DNA of 64,000 bases from Nectonema munidae (taxonomy: Eukaryota > Nematomorpha > Nectonematoida > Nectonematidae): the NCBI GenBank assembly GCA_030549495.1, contig JAUIRK010000641.1, forward strand, positions 62,001-126,000. The letters run 5' to 3'. Shown one piece after another: positions 13,055-26,106 of this stretch. The notes beneath the pieces are model-generated. The model ran no database searches. It saw only the letters and a list, made by a program, of their open reading frames with translations, and was not told the origin of the DNA. The translations under genes were made by a program, and so were the position numbers. The stretch's first letter is position 1; the number at the start of each line of letters is the position of its first letter.

Positions 13055-14061
13055 TCACATAAAATTCTTTTGTTGATCACAGCAATTTAGACTACACAAG
13101 TAACATTTTTGGAAAATTCTCTTCTTATTTTCTTTGCAGATTTGGCATAGGTCTCTTTTTTTGATAGGCGAAACAACAACACTTTCCGACTTACAAATCC
13201 CATAAGATTTTAGAATTAATCCTACATCAGAAGAGTTGTTCTTGGTTTGAACATGTATTTTCATAGAAGTTTCAGCCATAAGAAAACAGTTGCTAATTCC
13301 CCATTTCCCGGGCTTACTAGGTTTATAAATTTTAATAGGGTACCCTCCTCTGAATCTAATCACCTGCTCATAAACAGTAACGTAATCGGATACCTGAAAA
13401 AACAAAATAAATGTTCTACCAATAAAAATACTAAAAAATACTTTCTAAAGATGGCATAAAAATGATCATTGAGCAAACCCACAGCTTTGATCCTATCCGA
13501 ACTTCTATTTCTTTTATATGTATTGTCAAACCGCAAAAATTTTATAATAAGCTTTAGATCATTTCTTCCATTACTGCTTTCAAAATTTACGACTTTTATA
13601 AAGATCATTAAGAGGAATGCATTGATCTCCTTCAGTTCCAAGCATCTACAAAGTAGAAATATAACGAAGAAGTTTTTCAACGCTAAAAGTTTCATAAAAT
13701 GAAACGAGTTCTTTTGAAACATCTTTTTTTCGTTCATTGTATTTTTCTACAGCCTTTTTGTTAAAATGAAAATTTCCAAGAGGAAAACAGGAGGCAGAAA
13801 CAAATTCCATACAGATAATGCATCTGTTTTGCTGGCATGTTCTTTAGGACCAGAAGGAATTTGAGAGATGTTACGCAAATTAATATTTCTTGGTCTTTCA
13901 CTTGTTGTTAGAGCATCAAAAGTATAATGAGTTCCATGAGGAGCTTTTATTTCAATTTCACTAATATCATCGCTTTCATAGGTAGAATAAGAAGTTTGGT
14001 TTAGTGATGACAAAGTCATATTTTCTCCACTTGAATCTTCAATAGAATCAGAACTATTCAT
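13055..14061 (-). pseudogene. piggyBac-like transposase relic
   Basis: Compressed piggyBac transposase, read from 14,061 down. The N-terminus is acidic/Ser-rich (MNSSDSIEDSSGEN), then ASKTDALSVWNLFLPP matches the family's 'sxxdxfxLF' entry. LKEINAFLLM and FLRFDNTYKRNRSSDRIKAV match the 'EixaFlgi' and 'LRFDDxxTR' segments. TVYEQVIRFRGGYPIKIY and PSKPGKWGISN match 'tvDEqlvpFRGR...PsKPaKyGIK'. The end is a Cys-rich domain (CQICKENKKRIFQKC, then CSLNCC). One in-frame stop near 13,740, one frame change near 13,400, a Tyr where the first catalytic Asp is expected, and loss of the segments bearing the other two Asp show it is dead. Confidence 0.8.
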
Positions 14062-14657
14062 TTTGCGAAATGAATAAGGGCTTTTTATAATAGAGCAGAT
14101 AACAATACTTTCTTACAACTTATCAATTATGAACATATAAAATGAATAAGTAAAAGAACATGGGAGAATAAATTATAGAATATAAGAGGAATCAAATAAC
14201 ACAATGTCGAATCGTCTAAGAAAATAACTATAAATAATTTTTGTAATAAAATACTAGAAATTTAACGAAGTTTGTAAATGACATCTTGAGGTCCTATGCG
14301 ACCATCAGAAGTTATAAAACAAGTTAAGCAATGCGAGTTGCTCATTGATTTTTAATAGAAAGAAGATAAGAAAATAAATTTTAAGTTTTAGGATGGCGCT
14401 TAGTTAATTTTTGATTCTTTTTAGATGGCGTTAACAAAAATTCGTTTTTTCCGAAAATTCTCACGTTTTTCATCACTCAAAAGTGTCTCATTAATTATTT
14501 AAAGAAATAAACCTTTTTGATTATATTTAATGTTATCATTTTAAATAAATAGAAACTATCAAAATGGCCTCTAGAAGCCCATTTCGACCATCCGAGGTAG
14601 TAAAAAATTGCGGCCATGCGAGGATAACGAAAACAAAAAGGTAATAATTTAACCTGG
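14062..14657. other. Gene-free stretch with a loose duplication
   Basis: GGTCCTATGCGACCATCAGAAG near 14,292 and GCCCATTTCGACCATCCGAGG near 14,576 are diverged copies; a third similar phrase is near 29,630. Confidence 0.4.
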
Positions 14658-15016
14658 TAATGTTGCACTATTCATGCACAAGATTAACAGGTAGAAAAAA
14701 CGAGTTGACTTTTCAGTTAAATCCACATTTTTTCACTTGAATCCACTTGAATCCTTCATTTTACCATGCTTTTTCGATTCTAAGAGATGTTTTTTATTGT
14801 TATTAATTATTAAAATTAGTTAGTTATGAAGTATTAGTTAGTTTTAATGACTAGTTAGTAGGTGTTTCATTCACCGAAACGGCGTAAGAAAAAATGATTT
14901 TACAAAAATTTCATCAAAAATGAGCAATGTTTAACGTAATTAAAAATCTCCAATTTGCTAATACCTTCTTCTGCTAAATCTCTATATTCAACTCGTGCAC
15001 GGATAGTGCAACATTA
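14658..15016. mobile_element. ~359-bp TIR element (MITE)
   Basis: TAATGTTGCACTAT at 14,658 recurs in inverted form ending at 15,016. The matching arms continue for about 25 bp with a few mismatches (TTCATGCACAAG against CCGTGCACGAG). No coding frame. The target duplication is not clear, so the superfamily is open. Confidence 0.6.
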
Positions 15017-15786
15017 ACATTTGCCTTATGGGTGGCGTAGTAGAGACCACTAAATATTTACTTATAAAATTGGCTGAATTATATTATCTTGAATTTTCCT
15101 CAAATTTCATAAAATCGATAACAACATCTTTCCATAGGTTTTTCAAGGTAGTCGGATGAATAATCCATTAAAACTTTTAATTAAAAAAGTCTTTTATTTT
15201 GCGTTTTCAAATTTTAAATCATATTGCAATTTTTATGCGTCAATTTATAACATGTAATGCTTTTTTGGTTATGTAGGGTGGTAAAGTCATTTTTTACTTT
15301 CTATAATTGTTCCCTCTTGTCTCTTTTATTCATCAAATTTCATATAAAAAATAACCAAAAAAAAAAATTTCACACAAAAAATGATATTTAAAATATGAAC
15401 GTTTTTAAAATTTATTTCTTATGAATATCAGAATTATATCGTAATTTATTTTAAGGAAAAACAAATTTGTAATAATGAAAGATGCCTCCTTTGCTTTATA
15501 TCACATTAGAACACATAACATTCTGCAATATCAAATGAATTGTTATTCTAAATATTATTTCTAAAAAGACGGAAAGTGCAAAGGTGGTTAAAAATTAACC
15601 AATTAAACTGCATAGGAATGTAATGATCACCTAAATGCCTTCAAACATCCATACTTTTTTAAAGGGTTATGTATTTAATATCGTTTACTCTATCGATTAA
15701 TATCCATTCTTCAGAACATTATTCCTAGGATTTATAATAGGATTAACTTTGATAAACAGACAATCAAAAGCATTATAAAAGTGGCT
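15017..15786. other. AT-rich stretch, nothing recognised
   Basis: No gene or clear repeat. Confidence 0.5.
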
Positions 15787-16428
15787 TTTTGATTTTAAAA
15801 TAGTTGAAAACAAAGTTACAAAGTTGACGTTAGTATTAAAGTAAGAACTAGATTTACTTAACATTCTATTTCTTTTTTCTTTTTAGTAGTACGTAACTAA
15901 TAAATATTGAAAAGCACATTCCATATTCAAATTCAGTATAAAATGTACGACATTTGATGTGTGACACTTCATAATTTGACTTAATATGAATAGTTCATTT
16001 CAAACTCTGGATCGTTGTATTAATCGGTAAAAAGTAAATAAAGCAACTTCCAATCCTTTTCATAATTAGTGGTGTCAGCAATAAGCCAATTATGAATAAC
16101 AACGCATTAGTTAACCAAAAGTATTATAGCTTCAATGAAAAAGTTGTCTTTTGATTTTAAATTGTTGGAAACAAAGTCTTAATCCAGGGGCGCACATCCT
16201 CAAAATTATTGGGGGGCGAAATTTTTTTTTGCAATTTTCAAAATTAGTGGTCTGGAAATACCACGGGAGACCAAATATTCAAGCAATCTTTTAAAATAGA
16301 GTGTATTCAGCGCATACCCAAAGTCCTAAATTTATAAAACTACTTTATATTTTTTTTTACAAAATTGGTGAATTTAAATATTATACTTCCAGCGAAAATA
16401 TTTTAATTAAATTTGCATATCGAATATA

Positions 16429-16957
16429 GTGCACAGAAAAAATGCCCCCAATTAAAAAGTAGGAAAAAAATGCCCCCGAAAAAATGAAAAAAATGCCCCA
16501 ACACAAAAAATTATTAATTAAAATTTTTAAAAAAGATATGTCAAATAAAGATTTTTTGTAAAAAAAAAGTTAACTTTTCATCTAAAATATTTAAAATTTA
16601 ATTTAATAAACTAAAAAACTCAGCATACGACAATTTTTTAAATACAAAATTTTTTTTATAAAACAGCAAATATTTTTGGACTTTGTGTGTATAAGAACAC
16701 TTTCTAAATATAATTTGTATTTTAACTGATTTTAAGAATACATTCCCACAGATCTGTACCTTTGCAATTGTTTTCAAGAACTTTATAAAGAAAAAACCCT
16801 ATAGATTAAGAAATTTTAGAAATTTAGCCTTCCAAAACGGTACCAAATAAAAATATTTATATAATCTAAAAAAATCCTGAAAATCAAAAATTAGGGGGCA
16901 TTTTTTCTTACTTTTTAATTGGGGGCATTTATTTCGGGGGCATTTTTAGCTACAACC
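16429..16957. mobile_element. Nested ~529-bp TIR element
   Basis: Both ends carry AAATGCCCCCAATTAAAAAG in inverted orientation (16,439 onward; ending about 16,930), with a second ATGCCCCC box on each side. ATCGAATATA flanks it at 16,419-16,428 and 16,958-16,967, a 10-bp direct repeat that fits a 9-10-bp target duplication. It interrupts sequence that is continuous in the related copy near 41,690. No coding capacity. Confidence 0.7.
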
Positions 16958-17496
16958 ATCGAATATACACTAGTTTAAAAAAATCCAAAAATGTTAGGGG
17001 GTGGAATAGACTTTTCATTTGAAAAATGAAGTTATCTACCAGGCACATTACAGGAATTGATGAAAGGATATTTGATTCATAGAGAAAACAAATAACTGAA
17101 GGTTGGGTAGTTTTATATGAGTGAATGTAGTCTAAAAGCAAAGAGTCTACTAGACACCCTGCGATGTTTATATAAAAAAATGTGATTGATTCAGGGGAAA
17201 GGGTATAAAATGAAGTTATAATTGTGCAAACAAAAATAAAACAAAAAAATTAGATCGCATTATTTCATTTTACTCAGCATCATTCAAAAATAGTTTAAAA
17301 GCTAAATTGATACAAGCTACAAAAAGTAAAATAACTGTTAACATTTTGCAATGATTTGCCTTTTATAATAACTTTTAAGGAAAAAAAGTCTATCAGAAAA
17401 AGTTATAGAGCTTCAACAAAAACTAAAAAATTTTAGAGCATAACTTAAGTTTTTTGAAAACTAATTTGATGTATCCCCTACAGCATACTCTATGGG

Positions 17497-17575
17497 TGGC
17501 ATGGCAGGTTGGTTGAGATGATGGACATAGCACGGAAGCCTCTAGATTCGATTCCTCATCGATACGAATTTGTTC
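17497..17575 (+). repeat. tRNA-like (SINE-like) segment inside the hAT element
   Basis: TGGTTGAGATGATGG (17,510) resembles a pol III A box and GATTCGATTCC (17,545) a B box, spaced as in a tRNA-derived promoter. An equivalent pair lies in reverse at 40,738-40,783. It reads as an old tRNA-derived SINE carried along by the larger element, not as a working tRNA. Confidence 0.45.
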
Positions 17576-17861
17576 AGAGTTTGACATAAGCGGTACATCA
17601 GTGCCGTCAATGAAAATACATCCGCTGCACCTAACCTTTTACTCAAAATTGAAAAATTTGCTACAACATAAGAGAGAAAGGTAACAAAATAAACTAATAA
17701 AGCAAATTTCACTATTAAATGGAACCGTCTGTTCTCAGAATAATTTCAAAAAAATAGGAGGCATAAAGAATTAGAGTTTTTGATATTTTCAAGTTTTTAT
17801 AAGCAGCAAAAGCCAACCTTTAAGTAGCTAGCCCTTATAATTAAAAAATTATTTAAATAAC

Positions 17862-18177
17862 GGTCGACAGACATTTCGCCCCATAGACAATTTGCCCCCT
17901 GGACAAATTGTCTCACAGGCTATTTGTTTCATCCATCTTTGCTTATTATGTGTAAAATTATTAAAAAATATTATATTCTTGTTTATTTTATCCTTATTAA
18001 ATTATTTCAAATTAATCATTTTATCTCTTAATTTTTTAGAATTGTCCATGAAACAAAATGTCTTATGAAAATAACGGGGCGAATTGTCAATGCAAAATGT
18101 CTTATAAAAATAATGGGGCGAATTGTCCACGGGACGAACTGTCTTATGAAAATAATGGGGCGAAATGTCCGAGGACC
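17862..18177. mobile_element. Nested 316-bp TIR element
   Basis: Ends GGTCGACAGACATTTCGCCCC (left) and, in inverted form, GGTCCTCGGACATTTCGCCCC (right). The interior repeats boxes such as GGGGCGAATTGTC and CTTATGAAAATAATG three to four times in its right half. No transposase. Superfamily not assigned. Confidence 0.7.
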
Positions 18178-18689
18178 AAACTAACATAAATCAAAGTATA
18201 CGAGAAAAGAAAATCATTGCGTTTTTTTGAATATTTCTGTCTACAAATAAAATTCTGACAGCTGTCATAAATAGATCAAGTACATTTTTAACAACTGAAA
18301 CATTTTGTTTCGATATTATATTTTTATTATAATAATCAACAAATTTTCCTAAAAAAAGTGATTTGATTATGTAGTGTTACTTATAAAATTTAACAATCGA
18401 ACATTATAAAAAATATCGCTGCTCAAATATTAAGCAAATAGAGTATTCTTGCTTTTAAAATGAATAGATAATCAAAATATTCATACCCAAATAACTATTT
18501 AAAAAAATTTCTTGACTTGAAAAAATTAAAGTTTTCAAATGTTACAAAATGTAGCAAACGTAGTGATAAAGATTAAGTGACTTTTGCTGAAAAAAAATTC
18601 TTAGCGCGAGCCTAACAATATTCATTGATATAAAATTGTAACGATTGAAAACTATTTTAATTTAACTCTAAATGCAAATTAGACAGAAG

Positions 18690-18886
18690 CAGTGGTGTAG
18701 CCAAAAAAATTGATAGAAGGGGCACAATTTAAAAACAAAAAACTTGCGCAACATTATTTATACTTTCTTAATCCTTTCATTGGAGAAATTTTCAAAAACT
18801 GATATCGCATAAGACGCATGGAGGCACCATGCGGTACATAGGAGTGTGGGCACGGCCCCTCATGCCCCAGCCTAGCTACGCCACTG
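18690..18886. mobile_element. Nested 197-bp TIR element
   Basis: CAGTGGTGTAGCCA at the left and CAGTGGCGTAGCTA (inverted) at the right. Size and ends match common hAT-type miniature elements. The 8-bp flanks (GACAGAAG, TAGAGAAT) do not match well. Confidence 0.6.
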
Positions 18887-19868
18887 TAGAGAATAGAGCT
18901 GAATGAGATAGGAGAGCTTAACAAGCGAAGAGGGCTTGAATGAAAGAAGAGCTTGAATGAGAGCTTGAGTGAATGATTCAGTTTTAGCAGAGAAAGCGGA
19001 AGAGAAAAACAGAGGAGAGGAAGAGAAATAGAATCATCACTTTTGACAAAAGATGAGAAAATTTAGTGGATCATCAACATGTGCTTGCTCAAAAATACTA
19101 CGAGAACTGTGATAAACATAGCTCTCACGCATCGTCTGTAAAATATGTTCGATGTGCGCCCCTGTCTTAATCAATAATAATCGATGTTGAAATTGGTATT
19201 CAATAGTTTTTTTAATGAATATTTATCAAAAAAATATGATTGGATTGCATATTCAAATTCGGTATAAAATTTGCAACATTTTGACGCACCACACGCAATA
19301 TTTCGACTTAATATGAACGAAATAGCTTACTATCCTTGACTATACCCGATAATAACAACTCAGTTAGATAAACGCAAGCCATAATCTTTTCATAATGAAG
19401 TGGTTTTAGCGATGCGCAACTTTATACCTTGAATCTCTAACAATGCCGGACAGATTTATGCATGCATCAAAATAATAAATACCAATGGTAACAACACACA
19501 TGAAAATGTAGCATGTTGTATATAATCAATATTAACTTCGCAAGAACGTTTTTTCATATATGTTGGTAACATGGATATGATGAGTGGACAGAAAACGGGT
19601 AGAGATAACTAATGAGTTACATATAAATATTAAGTGCCAAATAATTCTACCAAAATAGGCTATTTTTGAGAATATGCTAACGTTACTCTATGATTCGATT
19701 CCTACTATAACATATTATAAGTATTTTAGCAAAGCGCTGCCGAGCCATATAATGCCTCCGAAGCCTTGTCCGGCCTCTAATAATGAGCATATAATACAAA
19801 TGTTGGAATACGCAAACAAACAAGCACCAATGTGTCTCAACATTCAAAAATAATACTGGAGCCAACTT

Positions 19869-20110
19869 CAATTCATATGTGAAACAGGAAATAGGATATT
19901 GCAATTCATATGTGAAACAGGAAATAGGATATTGCAATTCATATGTGAAACAGAAAATAGGATATTGCAATTCATATGTGAAACAGGAAATAGGATATTG
20001 CAATTCATATGTGAAACAGGAAATAGGATATTGCAATTCATATGTGAAACAGAAAATAGGATATTGCAATTCATATGTGAAACAGAAAAATAGGATACTG
20101 TTTCAGATAT
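19869..20110. repeat. 33-bp tandem repeat, about 7 copies
   Basis: The unit TTCATATGTGAAACAGGAAA plus TAGGATATTGCAA starts at 19,872 and recurs every 33 bp to about 20,110. Copies differ almost only at GGAAATA versus GAAAATA. The open frames across it on both strands arise because 33 is a multiple of three; I see no sign that it is translated. Confidence 0.9.
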
Positions 20111-20704
20111 GTCCTTGAAGCAAATAATTTAAATCACGCTTAGAATATACGCGCTTTATAAACATATACAGTCAATATCATTGATTGCCATGTATCATTC
20201 TTGATAATCCTTGAAATTCGATTATAGTGTGTGAATGCAAAAGCCTTGCGCTTGTTCTTTTCTTTTGGATTTTTGCTCTGCTTTTGTTTTTTGAACAGTT
20301 GTTTCTTTGCTAAATTGAAATTCAAGCTCCTATCAATTGCTTTAGATTAGTGGAGTCCGTCTTAAGTTTTTCATTTTTGTAAAAAAAACTTAAAATAGTC
20401 GAACAATTTGTGCGCATAAAAATAACTGTGGTACAAAGCACTAACTATAGAATGAGTCGTAAGCGTTCGTCTTGTTTCTTTTTCTTCTTAAGTTTGTGCA
20501 ATATTTGCTTTATTGTCTGTGTCATTTGATATAAAATAATTTGTGAGATTAGTATTTCTTCGCCATTGATGGCTTGTGTGTTGTGAGCCTTTATAATTTT
20601 TTTAACATCAGAGAGAAATAAAAGGGTATTGACCAGAATGATATGTCACTATATTAAATAGGATATTTTTGATTAGGATTTTTTTAATTAAGATATTTTT
20701 AATT
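20111..20704. other. AT-rich stretch, nothing recognised
   Basis: No gene seen; short TTAATTA-rich repeats near 20,665-20,705. Confidence 0.5.
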
Positions 20705-20873
20705 AGGAAGTGTTCATAAATAATGTCAAGAAACGTTTGCTCATTTTTGACCTCTCCCCCTTTTTTGCCAACTCTTGAATGCTTATTTTTCTACACCATA
20801 ACATAACATGTCAAATTTTTAATAACTGTTCACCAGTTGCAGTTGTAGTTGACGTTATTTGTGAACGCTTCCT
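20705..20873. mobile_element. 169-bp TIR element (MITE)
   Basis: AGGAAGTGTTCATAAATAA at the left and, inverted, AGGAAGCGTTCACAAATAA at the right, with GTCAA continuing both arms (about 24 bp, three mismatches). No coding frame. Confidence 0.7.
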
Positions 20874-21179
20874 TTTTGGAATTAACCGAATTTAAATAAG
20901 TGTAAAAATTACGCGTTTAACTAAGTGATCCAAAAATCTTGTAAAATGCATTTCTGCATGAGCTACCAAACACTCAAACTATTTGTGTCACTACAACTTT
21001 ATTTTGTGATTTGAGTTTTATTTTATAATTCACATTTAGTTTTAACTACAATATAAATGTCAAAAAAAGGAAATATATAGTATCTTCCTTTCTTAAAATT
21101 TGAAAATGATAATAAAAAAATAATATAAAATTTTATAATGTTTTATGATGGCTTTTGATTTTTATTTATTTCTAAACAG

Positions 21180-21740
21180 GGAGGGATTCAAAAACCTTTT
21201 TGTTTTCATTATGGCTTGCTAATTGAAGAAGACACTAAAGATAAGTTTTTTTGAAAAGACGGCTCGTTTTTTAAAAGCCTTTAGAAAATTTGCATTTGCA
21301 GCACCTCAGAAACCATTGTTTGAAGCTTCCTACAAACTTGCTTATATCATTGGCAATCAAAAGTGGCATTATTTCTGACCTCGATATGCTTCAAAGATTT
21401 TGTCTCCAGTTTTTTGTTTCCTTGATTAGATCCAAATCTGTTAATCATCGTATTTTAAAAAGTTTTGTCATGAAATGAGAGCAGAATATGAAGTTTTTTA
21501 CCACACAGATGCTCGTTGGCTTTCAAGGGCAAGAATTTTGAATTTAGGGTTTATTTGAACTAGGACCCAAAGTTTTACTTTTTTTAAAAGAAGAATTCAT
21601 TTTTACAAAAATTTGAGACTTTATATAATGGAGAGTTATAGCTAAGCTTATGTGTCAGATATTTTAAACATATAAAGGAAGTAAATTTGGCTATTCAAGG
21701 TTCTGGAGTTATGTTGTAGATCCTTCAGAAAAAGTAACAA
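21180..21740 (+). pseudogene. hAT transposase relic, ZBED5-like middle part
   Basis: Scattered but ordered pieces of a ZBED5/FAM200-type hAT transposase: PLFEASYKLAYIIGNQK (about 21,310-21,360) matches 'EASYxVAxxIA', RAEYEVFYHTDARWLSRARI (about 21,480-21,537) matches the diagnostic 'HTEVRWLSRGK', and VNLAIQG near 21,685 matches 'LNLxLQG'. Frames change between pieces and stops are frequent. It is old and dead. It is a separate insertion from the N-terminal fragment at the start of the window. Confidence 0.7.
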
Positions 21741-24563
21741 GCCTATTGTTAATTTAAAGTTTATTTTTATTATTTCTTGAGATTACTTTCTCGTTTTACT
21801 GGTGAAAAAACATACATAAAGATTGTTTCCCTATTTATCATCAATAAAATATTTTATTTTTTGGTAATTTAATATAAAATGTTGCTTCTTTTCGTTTTAT
21901 TTTCTTTAACCATCGTTGGTCCACTTGTAGACCCCATAATTTTATACAAAAAAAAGTTTTTTTTAAAAAATTTTCAAATTTACATCTTATTAAAATATTG
22001 AGACGTTAACTAAATATCTATAAAAGTTTTGTTTATCAACTATATCAAATGGTTCGGAAAATAATAGGGTAAGAGACCTCATAAGAGAATCATAAAAGTG
22101 GTTTTTGTAAACTTTAGTCTAGATAGTAAGATTAGTGGCTCGATCGGGATTGAATATAACACCTACATTAAAGTCTGAATAGATTTTCTAACGTATCTCA
22201 AACTTTTCTACTCAACGCCCCCTCATATGAATCTTTTCAAAGAAACTTATATATATGATTTACTATTCTTTCACAATAAAGGAAATGCATAGAAATTTGA
22301 AAATGATAATAATAATAATGTAAAATGTGGCAAAATCGAGTATTTTTATGCAACATTATTTATGATCTATTTTACACGTGACCCTTACATTTGGTGTTTA
22401 TCTTCCAGATTTTGATCTTGGGTTTGATATTGAAATTTTGAAATATTTTTCTTTAATATAGATTTACAATTTTATTTGATGAACTAAACCCATTTTCTAT
22501 CGGACATTATGCGAAAAAGAATAAAAGAATCTTAACCTTTAAAATTTTAGCTTTTGCATATCGATGATAATTGATGTGCGAAAAATTATTCAGTGCTGAA
22601 GGAGCCAATGAATTAGTGCTTTTAAAGCACTTCGTTATCGTTAATGTAAAAAATTAGAGTTGGTTCGAAAAATGAATCAAAATATCGTTATTTTAGCTGT
22701 AATCTGTATGCACGCACACTACCCTACTATAATTGCACCACGTTTCGTTAAGGTATTTTTCAACCATTTTGGTTATCATTTTTTGAATTTTTTTTCGTGA
22801 GATGAACTCTATTGTGCTACAAAAATATAAACACATATCTAATTTTTAAAATAAACTACAAAAGTATGCAGCAACTTTGAAATATGCTTTATATTTATGG
22901 AGGAAAATTTCTATAAAAAATAAATCTTATTAATATTTTTCTACATATAAAATTCCAACCTTATATTTTAATTTTTTTGGTAAGAAAATAAAAAAATTGA
23001 AAAACAAGTTTATAATAAAATTTATTTTTAGTATTGGTTCGCATAAGACAAAGTTTTGTAACTACAATTTGTCCTAATTGTCCTCTTCTCACTTGATTTA
23101 CCAACGCAGTAAAATTATTGTGTTGAAGGATATTGAATTATAGGATTTAGGCCACGCATTATGGAGATATATCACATTATATTCGTGTATTCAGAATACA
23201 CAAGATGTGATTTTTATTTTTATGATAGAACTCATCTCAAGTTGCTTATGAAGTGCAAGACATAATCAATTAAAGATAATTAACGAAATAAAAAAGAACA
23301 CAAGCCTTCAAAAATACTCTTCGTTATCGTTATTTTCACAACTCTGACAGCCAATCTATTCGATCCCAAATAAACCAGGTGAAATCAAGTTAAAATATAA
23401 AAATATAGAATTTAATTCATATTATAAGAAACATATTCGAAATCTGATAAACTATTGAAATTGTATCTGTGTTTCAATCGAGAAAAAAGTTCTATTCAAA
23501 ATAAAACTTATTCTTGCATATATCCGCCTCTAAGAATTGCAGAATGCCTCTTTGGGGTCCTGTACCATCTTTGAGAACCACTGATCTAAACTATCAAATT
23601 TAAAAGTGAAATATATGTGATGTTTTTACTTTTTTTTTAATTTTTAATGGCGACTTGAAAATAATTAATTAAATTTGCACCCATTTCTCGTTCCGCCACT
23701 GTATAATAGAATGGTATATTTTTATAATTTCATTCTAGTTTTATGATTTTCTTAAATCTCATGCAGTTTACAACATACAACTTATGAAGGAAGAAACGAA
23801 GAATAAAAAAGGTCACTGGTTGTTTAAATTTGAGCAGGAAATATGTTGCTAAAAGATGTATATTAGCAATAATTACAGCAATAGCTCTTTTTATTTTTTA
23901 TGATGAGTCAGTCAAAGGAGTTTTTTTGAAAAAGAGCTCATATTTAATAACGTTGTAGCCAATTAAATAGTATTTAAAATTTCATATCTTCAAAGAATTA
24001 AAAGTTAATTACGTATGATTATTTGCTATACGGTAATTTGATATCTTTAATGTTTTGCAATTCGTGCACTGCAAAGCCTGAAAGAATGCAACCAAATTTA
24101 AATAGCTTTAGCGAATCTTATTTTTTCACTTTGAATTTATGACTTCTCTTCTTTACAAAAATGTTTAAGACTAAACGCAATTTTCTTATTCATTGATAAA
24201 AAAGATTCAAATGGAAGATTGTCTTTAAGTTAGTGTTGAGGTATTTTAATTAAATTCTTAAACTCAGATGAGAATATTTCTAAGCTTGCTGTTGTCTTTC
24301 TCACTAGTTTTTACTTGTCTGAAAATATTCTCGATAAAATGGTATATGGCAAATAGGTAGTGTAGATGGAAAGAAAAATTATACCTTGACCATTTATAAT
24401 TCTTAGCGTCATGAATTAAAACAAATTTTTATTTATTCAAAAATTTTTAAAATACCAAAAATGACATGTATGGAATCGTTTTAAAGTTCATTACATAATT
24501 TTCTTTAGTACTCTAACATTTTAAATTTTAGTAAAATTCTATGTAACGTAAACAAGATGCTCT
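21741..24563. other. AT-rich stretch with scraps of hAT-type ends
   Basis: No host gene seen. At about 23,553-23,585 the minus strand reads CAGTGGTTCTCAAAGATGG, a classical hAT Charlie-type end, without a found partner. TTCGTTATCGTTA occurs near 22,631 and 23,323. TTCCGCCACTG near 23,690 looks like another TIR end. Confidence 0.4.
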
Positions 24564-26090
<1,527 letters not shown>

Positions 26091-26106
26091 CAAAATCATC
26101 TGCTTT

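Larger units (their letters stand above)
16177..19172. mobile_element. 2,980-bp hAT-type element with perfect 8-bp TSD
   Basis: CAGGGGCGCACATC starts at 16,185 and its exact inverted copy ends at 19,164. TCTTAATC lies directly outside both ends (16,177-16,184 and 19,165-19,172). An 8-bp duplication and CAG-type ends are typical of hAT elements. There is no transposase inside. The interior is a mosaic with three smaller TIR elements (16,429-16,957; 17,862-18,177; 18,690-18,886) and a tRNA-like piece, plus a G/A-rich stretch near 18,900-19,030. Segments at 16,240-17,845 match, in reverse, 40,460-41,750. It is non-autonomous. Confidence 0.85.
15787..19450. repeat. Diverged ~360-bp tandem unit split by a hAT insertion
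   Basis: A unit beginning TTTTGATTTTAAAATAGTTG at 15,787 recurs at 16,147 (TTTTGATTTTAAATTGTTGG). The second copy is interrupted at 16,184 and resumes at 19,173, where ATATTCAAATTC(A/G)GTATAAAAT (15,922 and 19,249) and later sequence again match. The 3-kb element at 16,185-19,164 is therefore a clean insertion. Confidence 0.65.

Noticed and set aside
18002-18187. Repetitive 61-codon minus-strand frame
   Set aside because: It is the translation of internal repeats of the 316-bp TIR element.
19683-20118. Repeat proteins (11-residue repeats) on both strands
   Set aside because: A 33-bp satellite keeps frames open on both strands by arithmetic; no start context, splice signal or family.
22625-23347. 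Paired TTCGTTATCGTTA segments as one TIR element
   Set aside because: The two copies are in direct, not inverted, orientation and no matching flanking duplication was found.
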